A stretch of DNA of 64,000 nucleotides from Lethocerus indicus (Eukaryota > Arthropoda > Insecta > Hemiptera > Belostomatidae), in contig JACDQD010000010.1 in assembly GCA_019843655.1 (NCBI GenBank), forward strand, positions 4,509,637 through 4,573,636, written 5' to 3'. Below, in pieces: positions 27,394-39,697 of the stretch. Positions within the stretch are counted from its first letter, which is position 1; every line of letters begins with the position of its first letter. The notes beneath the pieces were generated by a model. It did no database searches. It was given only the letters and a program-made list of their open reading frames with translations, and was not told the DNA's origin. Both the position numbers and the translations under genes were made by a program.

Positions 27394-27420
27394 ACTGCTT
27401 GTAGCACTGAAAAATTACAG
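27394..27420 (+). repeat. 27-bp dispersed repeat, copy A
   Basis: This 27-bp segment, with core TTGTAGCACTGAAAA, matches 31341-31367 at 25 of 27 positions in the same orientation. Both copies follow an AT-rich segment containing TCCT and precede an AT-rich segment containing ATAAATA, so the related region may be longer but decayed. It probably belongs to an ancient interspersed repeat or a duplicated regulatory element. Confidence 0.65.
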
Positions 27421-27994
27421 GATATAAATATAATTTCAACATATGAATTGTTTATGACTAAATGTTCGTTTCGATTTTCTGTATGTTAATATGCTTCCAC
27501 GTTGTATTATATAGGTCCCAACATCGCGTTTTAGCAGTGTTACTTAGGTTACATACATCACTGGGTTATGCAAATTAACGTCAACACTGTTATTATTATT
27601 CTCTAAAATCCACTTTTCCAGTGTGGAACTTTATAAGTTATATAATTAGAAATGAATATCCCACTGTGTATATTAATGAATAATGGGCGGTATTATCCAT
27701 CCTCCATATTACGATACCCATCCATCTGGTTTTAATCCGTTTCTGGTGTCGGTCAGTCCGGGACATAATTTCCGGACGCCAGTTTCATAATTTATGCCTC
27801 GTGAAAATTGCATAATGCCGTATCTTGTTATCGGGATTTTCAATCTGGAACATCTGTTCGGTGTAATTGTTAAACGCTGGGTCTCTGGGCCCCCCGAGTC
27901 TCCACTCCCACGCGAGTTATTAAACTCCACTAAGTATGGATAAAGTCTTATGGGCCTATCGAATTAACGACCATTATAATAGGGCTCCGAGAAA

Positions 27995-28012
27995 GAGAGA
28001 GAGAGAGAGAGA
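27995..28012. repeat. (GA)9 microsatellite
   Basis: An 18-bp GA repeat extends a purine run that starts near 27989. GA repeats can bind GAGA-type factors in insects, but length polymorphism is the simpler explanation. It is the only GA-oriented tract in the window; the other long tracts of this type are CT on the plus strand. Confidence 0.9.
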
Positions 28013-29806
28013 CCCCTTTTCGGCATAATTTTTCAGTTAAACTGCCACGTGGGCAGCCCTAGGAATGTCTGAGCCCTGCCGCCCCCCAAGGCCGATACCT
28101 ATCCCGTCTAGTTAACCCGATCGTAGATATATTTTATTCTATGTTAGCCGGCGGAACATTGACTCCAAAAAAAATAAGACTAATATACGTTATAAAACGT
28201 AATGTATAAAACAACGACACAGATATTTCATATATGTAGTCATGATTCAAAACTTTTACAAGCCCAAGATGTAGGGCATTAATTTATTGCCGCACCTACA
28301 CATGATTGAAGTTTGACTTCAATAGCAAGTTATGAGTAATTTATTTTATTTTCGTCCGTTATTGAGACCCGTACAAGCGCAATTGATATTCATCACCATC
28401 TTTAATGCAGGTAGACATTCCCTATAAGTATGAACTGAATAATAATGTTTTCAAAATATCCTTTAATTTTGAGTAAAATATATAAAACTTTATTAATTTT
28501 GATATCTATAAATTAGAAGTTTTCGAAATTTTATAAAATCAAATCCATAGAATAAGGAATCTGGGATAGGGTGGGAGGTTTTCATTTTTTTCCCCGACAA
28601 CAAAAATGCTCGCTCACGAAGGGCATTATACAATTCTTTCTTGTTGTATGCAAATGGCCGTAATTAATAGCTTTCGCTGTTTAATGACAATGGTTTATTT
28701 TGTTTACACGTTCGGCCGTCCTTGAGAACACCGGCCGGCCATTATTTCCGATGAGTTCACCGTCGTATAAATACGCGTTGGGGAGATTCATATCTCCAGG
28801 ATAAATAACTTAATTTTCCGAAGGGTGTGTTAAGTCAGATTAGCGGATTCATTAAATATTTAATGATATCTCCCCGCATACATCGGATATTTCAGATTTG
28901 TATTGTCAGACCTGTCCGTGTTCATCGTACGGGGAAAAATTGAATATTTTTTTAATTTATGGATTTGTTTTTTAATTTACGAGTTAACATACCTGACAGC
29001 TATTTGAACGCCTGTTATTTATTGCGCCGTATTGAATAAATATCTTGCAATTTTGTTTTTGACATCGCTAATGAATTATTATCGGCGGAGCGTGGCTTCA
29101 TTGAGAAATGAAAATCGAGCGCGCAAATTCATTTTACGACCTCCGATCCTTGAGAGATGTAATAAAACTTTAATTGGCCGGTCCGGGCGCTAGTGTGGCA
29201 GCACTGACTGACTGGGGCCTATTATAGCTAACTGCTATGGTGAAGATAAATAACAGTTATTGCTTCGAGATATTATTCTATTAATTATCAGTCCCTTTCC
29301 TAGCGAGAGGTATCTCGCCGTCCCGTCCGGCCATATGTTGATGAGATTTTTCCCGATTGAACCCAAGTCCACGTTACGTGTTGATACTAAATTATTTGTG
29401 GATATTAAAACGGCGGCGTCGTTATTTTTATTGCAGGCCATTCTTATTAGTTTTTCGACATAATTTTATAACCTGGTTAACTTTTCAGGCTGTAAACCTT
29501 ATCGAAGCCCACGCCACGCCCCACACAACTTTCCCAGTCGTAGGCATATTGAAAATGGCGGATTGTTAGCCCTCATTTAACTATACGACAATACAAAAAT
29601 ACAATGATATTTCTAATATGATATTCACTCATTGAACACATTGCTCTCTATTGCATTCCATAATAGTTCTTGCTAATCATTTTGCAGTTTAAAACAAGAT
29701 CACTGATGATGTTTGTATTTAGCAGCTGCCTGCTTGGAAATTACACATTTGAACCTATCTCTGTCAGGGTTTGGAGCATTCGTGTTGTTTATTCTCCTTC
29801 GCTCGA

Positions 29807-29822
29807 ATATATATATATATAT
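29807..29822. repeat. (AT)8 microsatellite
   Basis: A short perfect AT repeat of 16 bp in AT-rich sequence. Confidence 0.9.
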
Positions 29823-30244
29823 TGGAAATTAATTGATTCGGAATTAGGATTCCTCGTTTGTATACATTTTTAATATATACAGTAACTGAATTCTAAAATT
29901 ATTTTCTTAATTTTCCGTGGGCTTAAGTTTAATCGTGCTTGCAATTTGGAAAACGATTAAATATTAGTCAATTGGGAACAATAATATTGTAAAAATATCC
30001 GGTTGTTGTTAGTTACTAGAAACGGAAGTTGAGGGTGTCGGGGCCAGTGAACTTTAACCGCGGCTAAGGTCAAAAAAACCACCTGGCCTCGGGACGGACA
30101 AGTCCATAAAGTAAGCCCCAAGGAAGCGGAGGCCACCGGTGCGATATGACTTGACTCCGCTCTCTCCCCCACCTTCCATCACTTCAACTAGAGAGAAAAT
30201 CATAATCACTATCATTAGAGTTTATTTCGTTGAACGAGTAGGCC

Positions 30245-30266
30245 GATCTACCGGTACCGGCAGATC
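30245..30266. repeat. Near-perfect 22-bp palindrome
   Basis: A perfect palindrome CCGGTACCGG (30251-30260) is extended on both sides by GATCT and AGATC, with one mismatched pair between. It is GC-rich and CpG-rich. It may be a dimeric protein-binding site or chance; nothing nearby explains it. Confidence 0.55.
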
Positions 30267-31340
30267 CGGTCATTTCACCCGAAAATCAAAAGGCGGCGCT
30301 GTTCGGGAGGGGCCCAATTTGAGCCAGTAGAAGAAATATACTCGGTGGACGGTAATTGGCGCTCGATGACAATACTCAAAAGGAATAACACCAGAAATGC
30401 CTACCTCGCGCCCCAGATAAATCTCTCAGGGGGTAGCCGATGCGTGTTTTCCTAATATTACCGCCCTCCGAATTGAGTTATTATTTCGCTATCAGATTTC
30501 ACAGCGTCATGTCGCGGCCGTTTGCCGGCCTCACCTTGTTAACGGAGACTAATGGTCCTCTAATGAAACGGCGCTTACGCGAATTATACGGCACTTGTTG
30601 AATCTATAAGCGCAGTTTCATTAAGAAGGATTGATAATGTTATCATCTCTCGTCTGTAATTCCTAACCTTAGGTTATGGATAATTTTTAATTAAACACAA
30701 TTCAAATGACAATACTAATGACACTGCAAGTACGTCTGACGATTATTGAGTACTTGAAGTAGGACTGGATTACTTTATTTATTTTTCTGGCACATCAGAA
30801 CACGTCCTTATCAGTCGTCTGTAAGGAACGTTTGGGTAGTACATAGTAATGTTCACGATAACCTGCGAAGAAACAATTGGAATTTGTCCCGTTGAGAAAA
30901 TATCGAATAAGCTAAACTGGCCGGGACGTAGAGTGGACGCCAAACGGAGAGTGGTAATTGGGGGGGCCATTATATAAAACGACTGTAAAAATTGTGTCGT
31001 GATTATTATTGTGGCCCGGCTTCAATAATAAAAACCGTCGGCAATTTATGCCTCCGTCTCTTCATGCGGGCCCTTTTATACCCGCCCCCGGCCCCGGCCT
31101 TGGCTTTCATTGTTTGAAGGGGAAATTAGTCGCCTTAATTCCAGCATTTGATCCGCCGACCCGCAATCATACTAGAGCCCTTTTAGTCCACAAATACATC
31201 TGCCAGTAGCCTGCTGTATATTCGTGTAATAGGGCAAACGACCCCCGCCTATATATACCCACGAGCCATAAACTATCCGGAGATTTACTGCAGTTTATTC
31301 CGACTTAAATACTGATAGCAAAATGGATATCCTCATAAAA

Positions 31341-31367
31341 ACTGTTTGTAGCACTGAAAATTTACAG
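31341..31367 (+). repeat. 27-bp dispersed repeat, copy B
   Basis: Matches copy A at 27394-27420 with two substitutions over 27 bp in the same orientation, about 3.9 kb apart. I see no clear terminal repeats or target duplications around either copy. Confidence 0.65.
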
Positions 31368-32475
31368 AATAGGAGCATGTATAAATAATCTCGTTCTTCT
31401 ATACCTGGGTGATTTGTATTGAGTACATACAATCGAACCAGTACCCTACGTGCCTATTGTTATCAGATCAACCGCCGCCTTTCCCATCGTATATTTTAAG
31501 AAAGAATTTGTATTTATACAACATTAAGCCAATTGTTATAGGTCAGGTCTTTCGGAATGATCAGAATATTTTTAAATTACAATATTACATTTCAACCTTT
31601 TTTCATCTATTTTTTGGTTTTCCGGGAAAGTCCAACATGTTTCTGTTCTCCAAGTGGGACACTGAATTGAACATGAAACGTCATAACTGACCTTGGGTCA
31701 GTCATCACGGCCTACAAAATAATATATAAATATTCAAATATATAGCGATTAAAATTCAAATTTTTATGATGTTCAATTTTAGTTTAAATAATGTGTTGAA
31801 GGAACTAACAACCGGATTCAATTTACATTAGCGGATTCCGTGAATTTAACCCGTTTGTAAAATGTTGTTGTCTGGGCATTTGAATTGCTGCCGTATTTCT
31901 TGCTGACTATATTAAGTTTCGCCTACTTAATTTGGAAGTTTCGCGAAAACAAAAGGAGGACTTAACGGTTGTAAATTGGGAATGAAGTCCACGGTTTTAG
32001 GTCCTCTTTTGTGTTATCCGTTTTATTGTCCCAGCATTCGCATTGTCTGTTGTCTCTTCCAAGTTAATTGCAATTTGACGATTTTCGCCAAAACTCAGAC
32101 GTCGATTCGAGCATCGTTCCAGTACCCTAAGTCAAAATGCCAAATTTTCATTTAACTCTTTTCTCATATTGTGCTATTATTGAAGCCGAAACTTCTTCCA
32201 ATCGAGCGAGACCATAAAATGACATCCAACTGTTGTCATAAATAAAATGATCAATTGTAAAGCACGTTAAACCGGTTAATCTCCGTAGTTGAAGTCTGGA
32301 CACGCGTGTTCGCCTTGTAACGTATGTCGGGAACAGCTCGGCCGTGAAGCATTCTCTGTGCAGTGGCCGGCAACGAAAAAGGAAGAAACATTCGGGGCTA
32401 ATGCTAACCCGGGGTTTGAGCCCGCGTGTAATTTGAGGAGCGGGACCTACCGTAGAGGCCCAGTTGAGGAGATCG

Positions 32476-32509
32476 CCCCCCCTCTCTCCCTCTCTCTCTC
32501 TCTCTCTTT
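32476..32509 (+). repeat. Pyrimidine tract with (TC)8
   Basis: Thirty-four consecutive pyrimidines include a perfect TC repeat at 32491-32507. On a plus-strand pre-mRNA it would be a UC-rich site of the kind bound by PTB-type proteins. No splice acceptor AG directly follows; the tract runs into TTTGAAG. Confidence 0.9.
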
Positions 32510-35026
32510 GAAGTTCATTTGATGGAAACTGCCGGCTGACAGGGGGTTTAGTGCCCGGTGTTTTGTAACGCCAAATTATATAATGCAGCCGCCCTCGGGC
32601 GACAGCCGTACAAGCGGAACCCGCCCGCCCCGTCCAAAACTGAAACATCCTCCTGCCGAAGCTTTAATAACCACGAAAATACTCCCGGACTTCGCCTCAA
32701 GTTTCCTTTTTCTTTCTTTTTTTATTCTTTATTTTCACTCCTTTCTTCTAATGTCAGACAACGGGCCGCCGGTACAGGCGAGGCTGCCTCACGCCCGATA
32801 TTCGATAAGCCGGCGTTATAAAATCGCCCCTGCATTTTCGCGCGGGTTAATGAACCGTTTACATTTTATTAAAGGAGCGCGCTATTATTCATATATGGAG
32901 CCGGATGCTGTCTAGTTCATTCTTTCTTGTGGTATGTGTGAAAGTTTTGCTTTCGATACTGCCTGGCGATATTAGATTCCGGTATAATTTATTCTCCTTC
33001 ATCGGGATAAAAATACATGTCCCGCATGGAGGTAGATCGCAGATGAAAACCCTTCAGAAAGCTAGAAACATGAGCAGTGATTATCAGAACATCCCAGAAG
33101 TCAAAACTATTACTTTATTTTCAAGGAGAATTATCTGGATTATTCGAATTATCTTCGGTTGGTGTTGGGGGTTGTAGAAGGTCCCATCTTTGATTGGTTC
33201 CTACTAATTTCCAGAAACAATTCATACTCATCGATATAATTAATATTATCAGTCTGACGCTAGAATATGGTGGAAATCAAGGAAGGCGTAATTACCACAC
33301 TGAATTACTAATAGGATGCAAGGGAGGATGAAGTAGGGACAGACAATGGGGAGAATACGCCACTTCAAACTTGGTCTCGAGAGCACCAAGCTATGCTGGA
33401 CCCAAATCATCGGCCTTTCGACATTCCTCCCCAATTAATCCTTTTGCCGGGAACTAATCCTATTGTTTAAGGCATCTCTCGTATTGAAGTAGGCGGTCTT
33501 GTGTCTGGACCGCAAGCAGTTGTTGGGGGACGAACTAAGACTACGGTGAATTCCACGGTTGTTTCAGTCGAAAATTTGGATCTTCGACAGTATATCGGCT
33601 CTGGTATCTTATCTCGTGTCGTTTGTCCTCCGTGTTTTTTTAGCACTTTTTTGACTATAATGACTGACGTGTATATCCGGGCTGTAATATCAGCAAATGA
33701 CGGTGAACGGCCTAAGGTCATTTCGCGTGCGGCGGACCGAAGTAATTACGCTAAAGGTGTTGGGGGCTCGGGCGGGTCGGATCGTTCCAGATATCCATTG
33801 AGGATGCGGTGGGAGCACGGTCCCCAGCCCGATGGCTCCTGAGGAGACCGCAGACGATACCTCGCCTCGCCCAGCCGACGAATTGCGCGTATACCTTTTT
33901 TATGTCTCGGTACATGCGCGCCCGGGTTTTTTTCCCTCCGTCCGCCGATGAACCGTACGTTCGTGAGAGTAATTTGCGCGGATTTAAATTGACCCCCGCC
34001 GGTAAAAAAATAATCCCGCGCGGGGGCCGGAAACCGAGCCCCGCGTAATGAAACTTTCGGTCTTCTCGTATAATGTCCCGCCAACTGACCGCAGAAACGA
34101 TTCTTCTCTCCGCCTCAATCCCGAATTCCACAACTGCTGACCGCACTTACTCAGCACATAAGAGGGACTGAGCGTCACAACCCGAATAAAACTAAGGAAT
34201 ATTGAATCCGTATTAAGCCTATTATCCGGGAAATATTTAAAAAATCCTGTTCATTTTCGAGCATTGTATACCAAGCTTCCGATCCTGGCAGAAAAAGCAC
34301 AGAAAGTAATAGCGTCACTTATAAAATCTCATTTTCCGTGGGAGAGTCTGAGATTCCAGTAAAAATAATACTACATAATTATTGCATAATGTTATACTTG
34401 CGATTGATAGACCCGTTTTGGCTAGTATTCATAGACAGTAATGACGGATATAAGCATACGGGTTGGAAAAACCGGAGGAGGTTATATGTAAATTCATTTA
34501 TTTTATAAATTGTATTATTAAATTTAAATGTTCTCCTCCTGATATTTTATCACTGTTCGCTGATTTCGTACTGCGACCATCTTTTGCACGATATATTTTC
34601 ATGCGTGTCAGTATCGTGTATTCCGTTTGGACCATTTTGAGGTTGTAATCGAACCGTTGTTGACGTATGCGCTTCGTTATCTGAACGGTGAGGGAGGAAA
34701 TGCGGCACGGGCAACCCTATCGTGAAATATGCCGCCGGCCCTCTGTTTATTGTTTAAATGTATCTCGGGGCCCGATCGAGATTAATGATGGTAAATTTCA
34801 CCAACGGCCCAGGTCTAAGATCGTATAAGAAATACGAGTCAGCCTTACTAGAATTTAATTCAGCGCAAGTTATAGTAGAGTGACGGTGATCAGATATTTT
34901 CCTTTATCGCATTTAATTGGCACCTCACGTTCGAAATCTATTTCTCGTCGAAAGGTTTTTCAGAATATTTGATAGCTGACAATAATCCGTTCTTTGATAT
35001 CATTGTACCATAATGTATTTCTGGAT

Positions 35027-35062
35027 CCCTTATTCCAAATATATCCCTTATTGCAAATATAT
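35027..35062 (+). repeat. 18-bp tandem duplication
   Basis: Two adjacent 18-bp units of the form CCCTTATTnCAAATATAT differ at one base (C versus G). It looks like a recent local duplication in AT-rich DNA. Confidence 0.85.
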
Positions 35063-35357
35063 TTATTTTATTTTTATATTTTTATCAAAAACCATCATTT
35101 GAATCTAATTCAATAATAATGTACCTGTAATGTTCATCTTCCTTTATGTACAAATAGAGATACTTAAGCAATTTAATTTTATAATACCAGATAACTTATT
35201 TACACAAGAATTCTGTCACCTAGGATTCTGTCGCTAACTTCTCTCTGAACGAAGCGCACCGTAGGAATTAATTTTGTTTTTATATCGGCCGATAAAGGCT
35301 GTGGTGTCGCGTTGGCGTCCCATTTAATACGTTTACTGGTTATCCGATGCGGTTACG

Positions 35358-35375
35358 TAATAATAATAATAATAA
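35358..35375. repeat. (TAA)6 microsatellite
   Basis: A perfect 18-bp trinucleotide repeat. A similar (TAA)n of about 15 bp lies at 48982-48996. Confidence 0.9.
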
Positions 35376-36107
35376 ACCCGGAGACAAATATTTACATTCT
35401 GAATATTAATGGGGTTTGTTTCGGCCTCCTCCGCCTAATAATATTAATACCCTCCCTCGAGAGTGAAGATATTCGTTTAAGATACCGCGCCCATTATCAT
35501 AGTGTGGAAAACTATTTTAGAAAACTACCATTTTGAATGGACGCCGCATTATATTATAGGCGGGATATAATTTATACGCTTTCGGGTCTTCGGAAATTCA
35601 ATGCGGACGTGGGCGTAGTCGGCGTTTTAGATTTATTCGGGAAGCCGTGAACTTATTGCCTCGACTTACCTCCATTGTTTTCTACGAATTCCTTTCTTTT
35701 TTTAATATTATGTCTGTAATACCTCACTTCCAGTTGGCTTTCGGAGCACATAGGATTTGAACCAAAAATTATTTTTAAATTTAGAACTTCCGGCGTGTCT
35801 TTTCATTTACTAATGACCGGGATGATTAATAATGACCCCTAATCGGTCTTAGTATAAGCCGGTATCAGTTAGTTTAATACCATCAGTACTGTAGTCAGAA
35901 TATTTTCATATATCCTACCTGATTATAGTACTGAGGGTGGTACTGACGACCGTGAGAACCCAATATAGGTCCACGAAAAGGCAAAGGGGATGATATTCTC
36001 GGATCAAATACCTTAATGTAATTACTACCTTACTTTATATTATTGCGATCTGTTTATCTGTTGTGTCTAATAATGATTTTTAGATATAGTGCCCATTGCA
36101 CTTGTTC

Positions 36108-36131
36108 GGAAGATTTATTTTCCAGGTAATA
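36108..36131 (+). promoter_or_regulatory. Weak third ratchet-site candidate
   Basis: A pyrimidine-rich TTTATTTTCCAG ends at 36125 and is followed at once by GTAATA, a sub-optimal 5' splice site. A second 5'-like sequence, CCG|GTAATC, has its GT at 36195-36196 and outlines a 69-nt segment, similar in layout to the two strong sites. The upstream tract is shorter and I see no clear branch site. It may be a decayed or weak recursive site, or chance. Confidence 0.22.
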
Positions 36132-39045
36132 TATACCCAATTAAATTGATTTGGTGTAATAAAGAAAAGCATGATCCAATCTCAATTCTCTCCGGTAATC
36201 GGGAGACCGTTCGTATCCCGGATTTGGTCCGAGATATCGATCTCGGTCCGGGGAACTCCCGTTCTTTTAAAAGGAGTTCTTCGTATTGGTGTCCCCGAAT
36301 TGGGACGCAGTCCGAAGCCTGTGCGGTCAGTCTGACCCAAATAGCCTCGCCGGTACACACTTACCAAGCGGTTCTCACTTCACTCCCCCGACCGCTTTCA
36401 TAGCTTTTTTTATATATACAAGCGATATTTTATTCTCTTGCTGATCTGCATTAAGTACAAACCCCTTAGTAATGAGTCAATAATCTAGAACTTTATTATA
36501 AAATTTGCGGTTGAATGAAATGTTCCTCAGTGGTACAGGTAGGTTTGCTGATAGGGCACCGAGCTCATGTATTCATTTGGGGAAAAAGTATGAAAGCTGA
36601 TGCATTTTTAACAGATCGGAAGTCCACCTTTTGCCGGTTTTTAATACAGGGTTTTCTAGTTCGACTGGATATTGTTCGCTGTAGCTACTATCAAAGGAGA
36701 CATGGGTTGAAAAGCTGAGTCGGACTTAAGGCGGGACTTAGGGTAAGCCCACTCTAAGGTGGGTTGTCTCATTAAGGTCCGCCCTCCAATTAGGGGAGAG
36801 CCGGCTCTATCACTTGCCCCCGGCCAGCTACTCGCCCTTTTATCGTCCTCCCGCCCTTCATAATTACGCTGACGAGCTCCGTGACTTTTACCTCTGTTGG
36901 GGGCCTCGCACGCCAAATTGGAACAATGAAATCTATCCAGTGTGAACGATTCGAAGCTGACCTATCCCAGTGTTTTACGGCCATTCACTGGTTTCACGAT
37001 AAATGCATAAATATAACACAACGTACCTCATCTATAGTTGATGCTGTAGTACAGTAGACCTACACAAAACACAAGACAATTACAAGACTATAACAACTTG
37101 TCAATTGTGGAAAGCGTGATTTTTCCCGGCCGGGAATATCGTTTTTCATTTCTCCCCGGTCCGAACTATCAAATATCCCCCAAGGTTTGGAGGCAGTTAA
37201 CGTCAAAAGCCCCGGGGGCCGAGAGCGATGGATGATGTCTTCTGCCGGTTAAATAAAACATGAGGGGGCGAGCCTCCCTCCCCCCTCCCCTAGCACAACT
37301 TCACAAACTCGCTCACACAACATCCACGGACTGGCAACTTTGACCCCGATTGCCCTATTTTTCTCAAAACCTGATCTCGATCCGAATAACGATTTAAGAG
37401 GCCGGGTAGTTCCACCTTCATTATAAAGCGGGGAGCAGCTCACCCGTTTTATATACCTCCCGTGTGTTGATATTTATCAGGAGAGGCAGCAATTGCCTCT
37501 CAGACAATATTTGCATTTCGTGTAACTAATAGATTTTTGATTCTGTTCGCTCTCTTCCACCGTTAGTCATTGCGGTGTTAGTTTTAAATACGCAATTACT
37601 TAATTTTGCGCAGACCGGTTTGGGCTTCTCGCTAGTATTACGTCTGTCTATCCTCTGGTGTTATACTAATATATTTTGTTGAATCGTATGCGTCATTAAC
37701 TGTTGAGAATATATTTGGCTTATTTGATAAAATATACTTGACCTCGACTCCTATTACCGTACCGACTTGTGTACCACGAAGCGTATACTTGTGCGTTTAA
37801 TTTAATTCAGGGGTTTTGTTACTAGGGAACAGGTGTCGGTCAGCAGGACCAGCATGTGCGTTTCTGTGTTCCTTTATGTAACGGTCCCTTTTGTTCCGCT
37901 GGTACGATACCATCTTTCTAGGGTGTTGTAGGAGTCGCCGCTATCTGGGTACCAGTATCTCGGACCGGCCCAGGCACGCTTCCACCGCTCTCGGAGCCGT
38001 CCATTTTTGAAGCCGTGCCGGGATTTAATATTTTGGTTTGGCCGTGTAATTGTTCGAGGAGCAGATTATACCTTGCTGCATTATCGGGCATCTACGGTTT
38101 CGAAGTTTAAAAGGAATTGTACATGTTTATGATATTAAAGCTGAAAGATGAAGCAGAGTTTATCTCCAAACTCAGAGAACAGTTAGAAATACACTTTTGA
38201 TCTTATTTCCAGAGTTTTAGACAAATGTACACAATAAGTTAGACTGTCTGATATGAATGTATAACGATTACAATCATGTAATTCTTGATTTTCTTCTTAC
38301 TCAACCTAAAAGTATCTTCTTATTACTTTCTCACCGCTTAACCATTATTGAAAATAGAATCTTACGAGATAAAGTCTTTCAATGAAGTATCCTAGCAGTA
38401 GATTTGTACTTTGAAGTCCCTTAAAATAATAATAACATCCAAATATCATAAATTAGATTGTTTAAGGTCGCAACATGAGAAGTTGGGAATATATTATTTA
38501 CATACAAAAATAATACATTTTTTCAAACGTGGAATTGACACATATATTTGGGAGTATCGGTGCCTAAAAGCTGTATTATGTTACTATAATCGCGTGTGTT
38601 TAAATACGAAGCAGCCTTCAACATCTTCAAATGTATCAGGTTCTTCTTTCATTTGTTTCTCTTATTTATTCTACCGCCTAAATCTAGAGTTACCTCAATA
38701 ATGGAAATAATAGTAAAAAAATGGAGTGCGAAGAATATTTTCTCATTTATTTATTCTATATTTATTACTATTCCTCCACCTGTTTATTCCGCCACTGTTT
38801 TCCTGTCTCCAAAGGAGTCTCCCTCTCATGGATGGTCTTAAACCAATATTCAGTAGGTTTCCGCCGGTAGGTTTTTGAGGCACTTAAGCATTCGGTAAAA
38901 CCGGGTTTAGGCTTGAACCTGAACTGAGAGGACTATGGAAATATAAAAATCTGACAATATTATTATTGCTATTACTGCTCCAACTGTGGAACAAGTAGTG
39001 CTGAGGCATCCATCAAACATAAAGCATGGTATACTGCAGGTTAAT

Positions 39046-39081
39046 AGCGAGGGGACCACCCCGTGTAGTCCCCCGTTCGCT
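39046..39081. repeat. GC-rich interrupted hairpin
   Basis: AGCGA-GGGGAC (39046-39056) pairs with GTCCCC (39068-39073) and TCGCT (39077-39081), giving 11 pairs with a 3-nt bulge and an 11-nt loop. It sits in a locally GC-rich patch. No miRNA-like extension is seen. Confidence 0.55.
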
Positions 39082-39685
39082 TGGTCATGATTCTGACATC
39101 ATCGCGGCTTTTACGGCAAGAGCACCCGTAAATATTTCTCGGCGGCTCTCATAAGCGGTAATTATTCGCCTCTGACCCGCGATTTATGACCCCGACGTGT
39201 CATAAACGGACGAATTTATTGTCGACCGAAAAATGATCCCGACCGACCGGACCTTTGAGCGTAAGGGCAATATCGTTCTTTGTACGGCCAACATGTAGGA
39301 ACAACATAGTTTTAGGAAGAGTGCAAATTTTGGAAATATATTTTAAATAGGATCCACGTTAAATTTGGACTTTTCAGATGATATTAAAAAATTAAATCAT
39401 CATACCCGTCTGAAAAGATTAGATTTAAACCGCAAAATTGGACTACCGATTTCAAGATCCATTTCATTTACATTGATTTTGGTCACGGATACTTGGTTTT
39501 GCTATCATCTCCAGCGCTCCTTGTCAGTAGGGAACACTGAGGGAGATGCACTTTACATGTTGGATTTGGTTTTTATTCGCGGTCCATATTGAGCCAACAG
39601 TTGGCAAAGTGAACTCCCCCTCTGCCATAGCTGAGAACTTTCTATTAACGCCATTATTGCTATTAATAGCCCCGGGATATTATTA

Positions 39686-39697
39686 GGGGGGGGGGGG
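39686..39697 (+). repeat. G12 homopolymer run
   Basis: Twelve G in a row lie between AT-rich flanks. It is one of several isolated G or C runs in the window (also at 12415, 22657, 24774, 24815 and 55284). Confidence 0.85.

Larger units (their letters stand above)
18290..27993. other. Non-coding stretch with GC-rich pockets and homopolymers
   Basis: No gene is recognised. The longest frame (147 codons, 22589-23032, plus) begins in a G-rich pocket and has no recognisable domain. AT-rich DNA at about 19830-20460 adjoins CpG-rich DNA at about 20500-20900. A strong pyrimidine tract with TTTTAG ends at 20300 but is followed by GTATCT, a poor 5' splice site. G9 and C12 runs lie at 24774 and 24815. 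Copy A of the 27-bp dispersed repeat is at 27394-27420. Confidence 0.6.

Noticed and set aside
28456..28464. ATATCCTTT, matching the U12-type 5' splice site
   Set aside because: An isolated 9-mer in very AT-rich DNA with no matching U12 branch site downstream.
32148..32648. Longest open frame in the window (166 codons, minus strand)
   Set aside because: Contains an Arg-Glu run made by the CT repeat, has no recognisable domain, and overlaps open frames on the other strand.
33480..34150. Cluster of 110-131-codon frames on both strands
   Set aside because: All arise from a CpG-rich segment with few stops; frames on opposite strands are equally open, which is not how a real exon usually looks.
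35660..35680. Minus-strand GGAG|GTAAGT
   Set aside because: Perfect donor but purine-rich upstream, so no acceptor.
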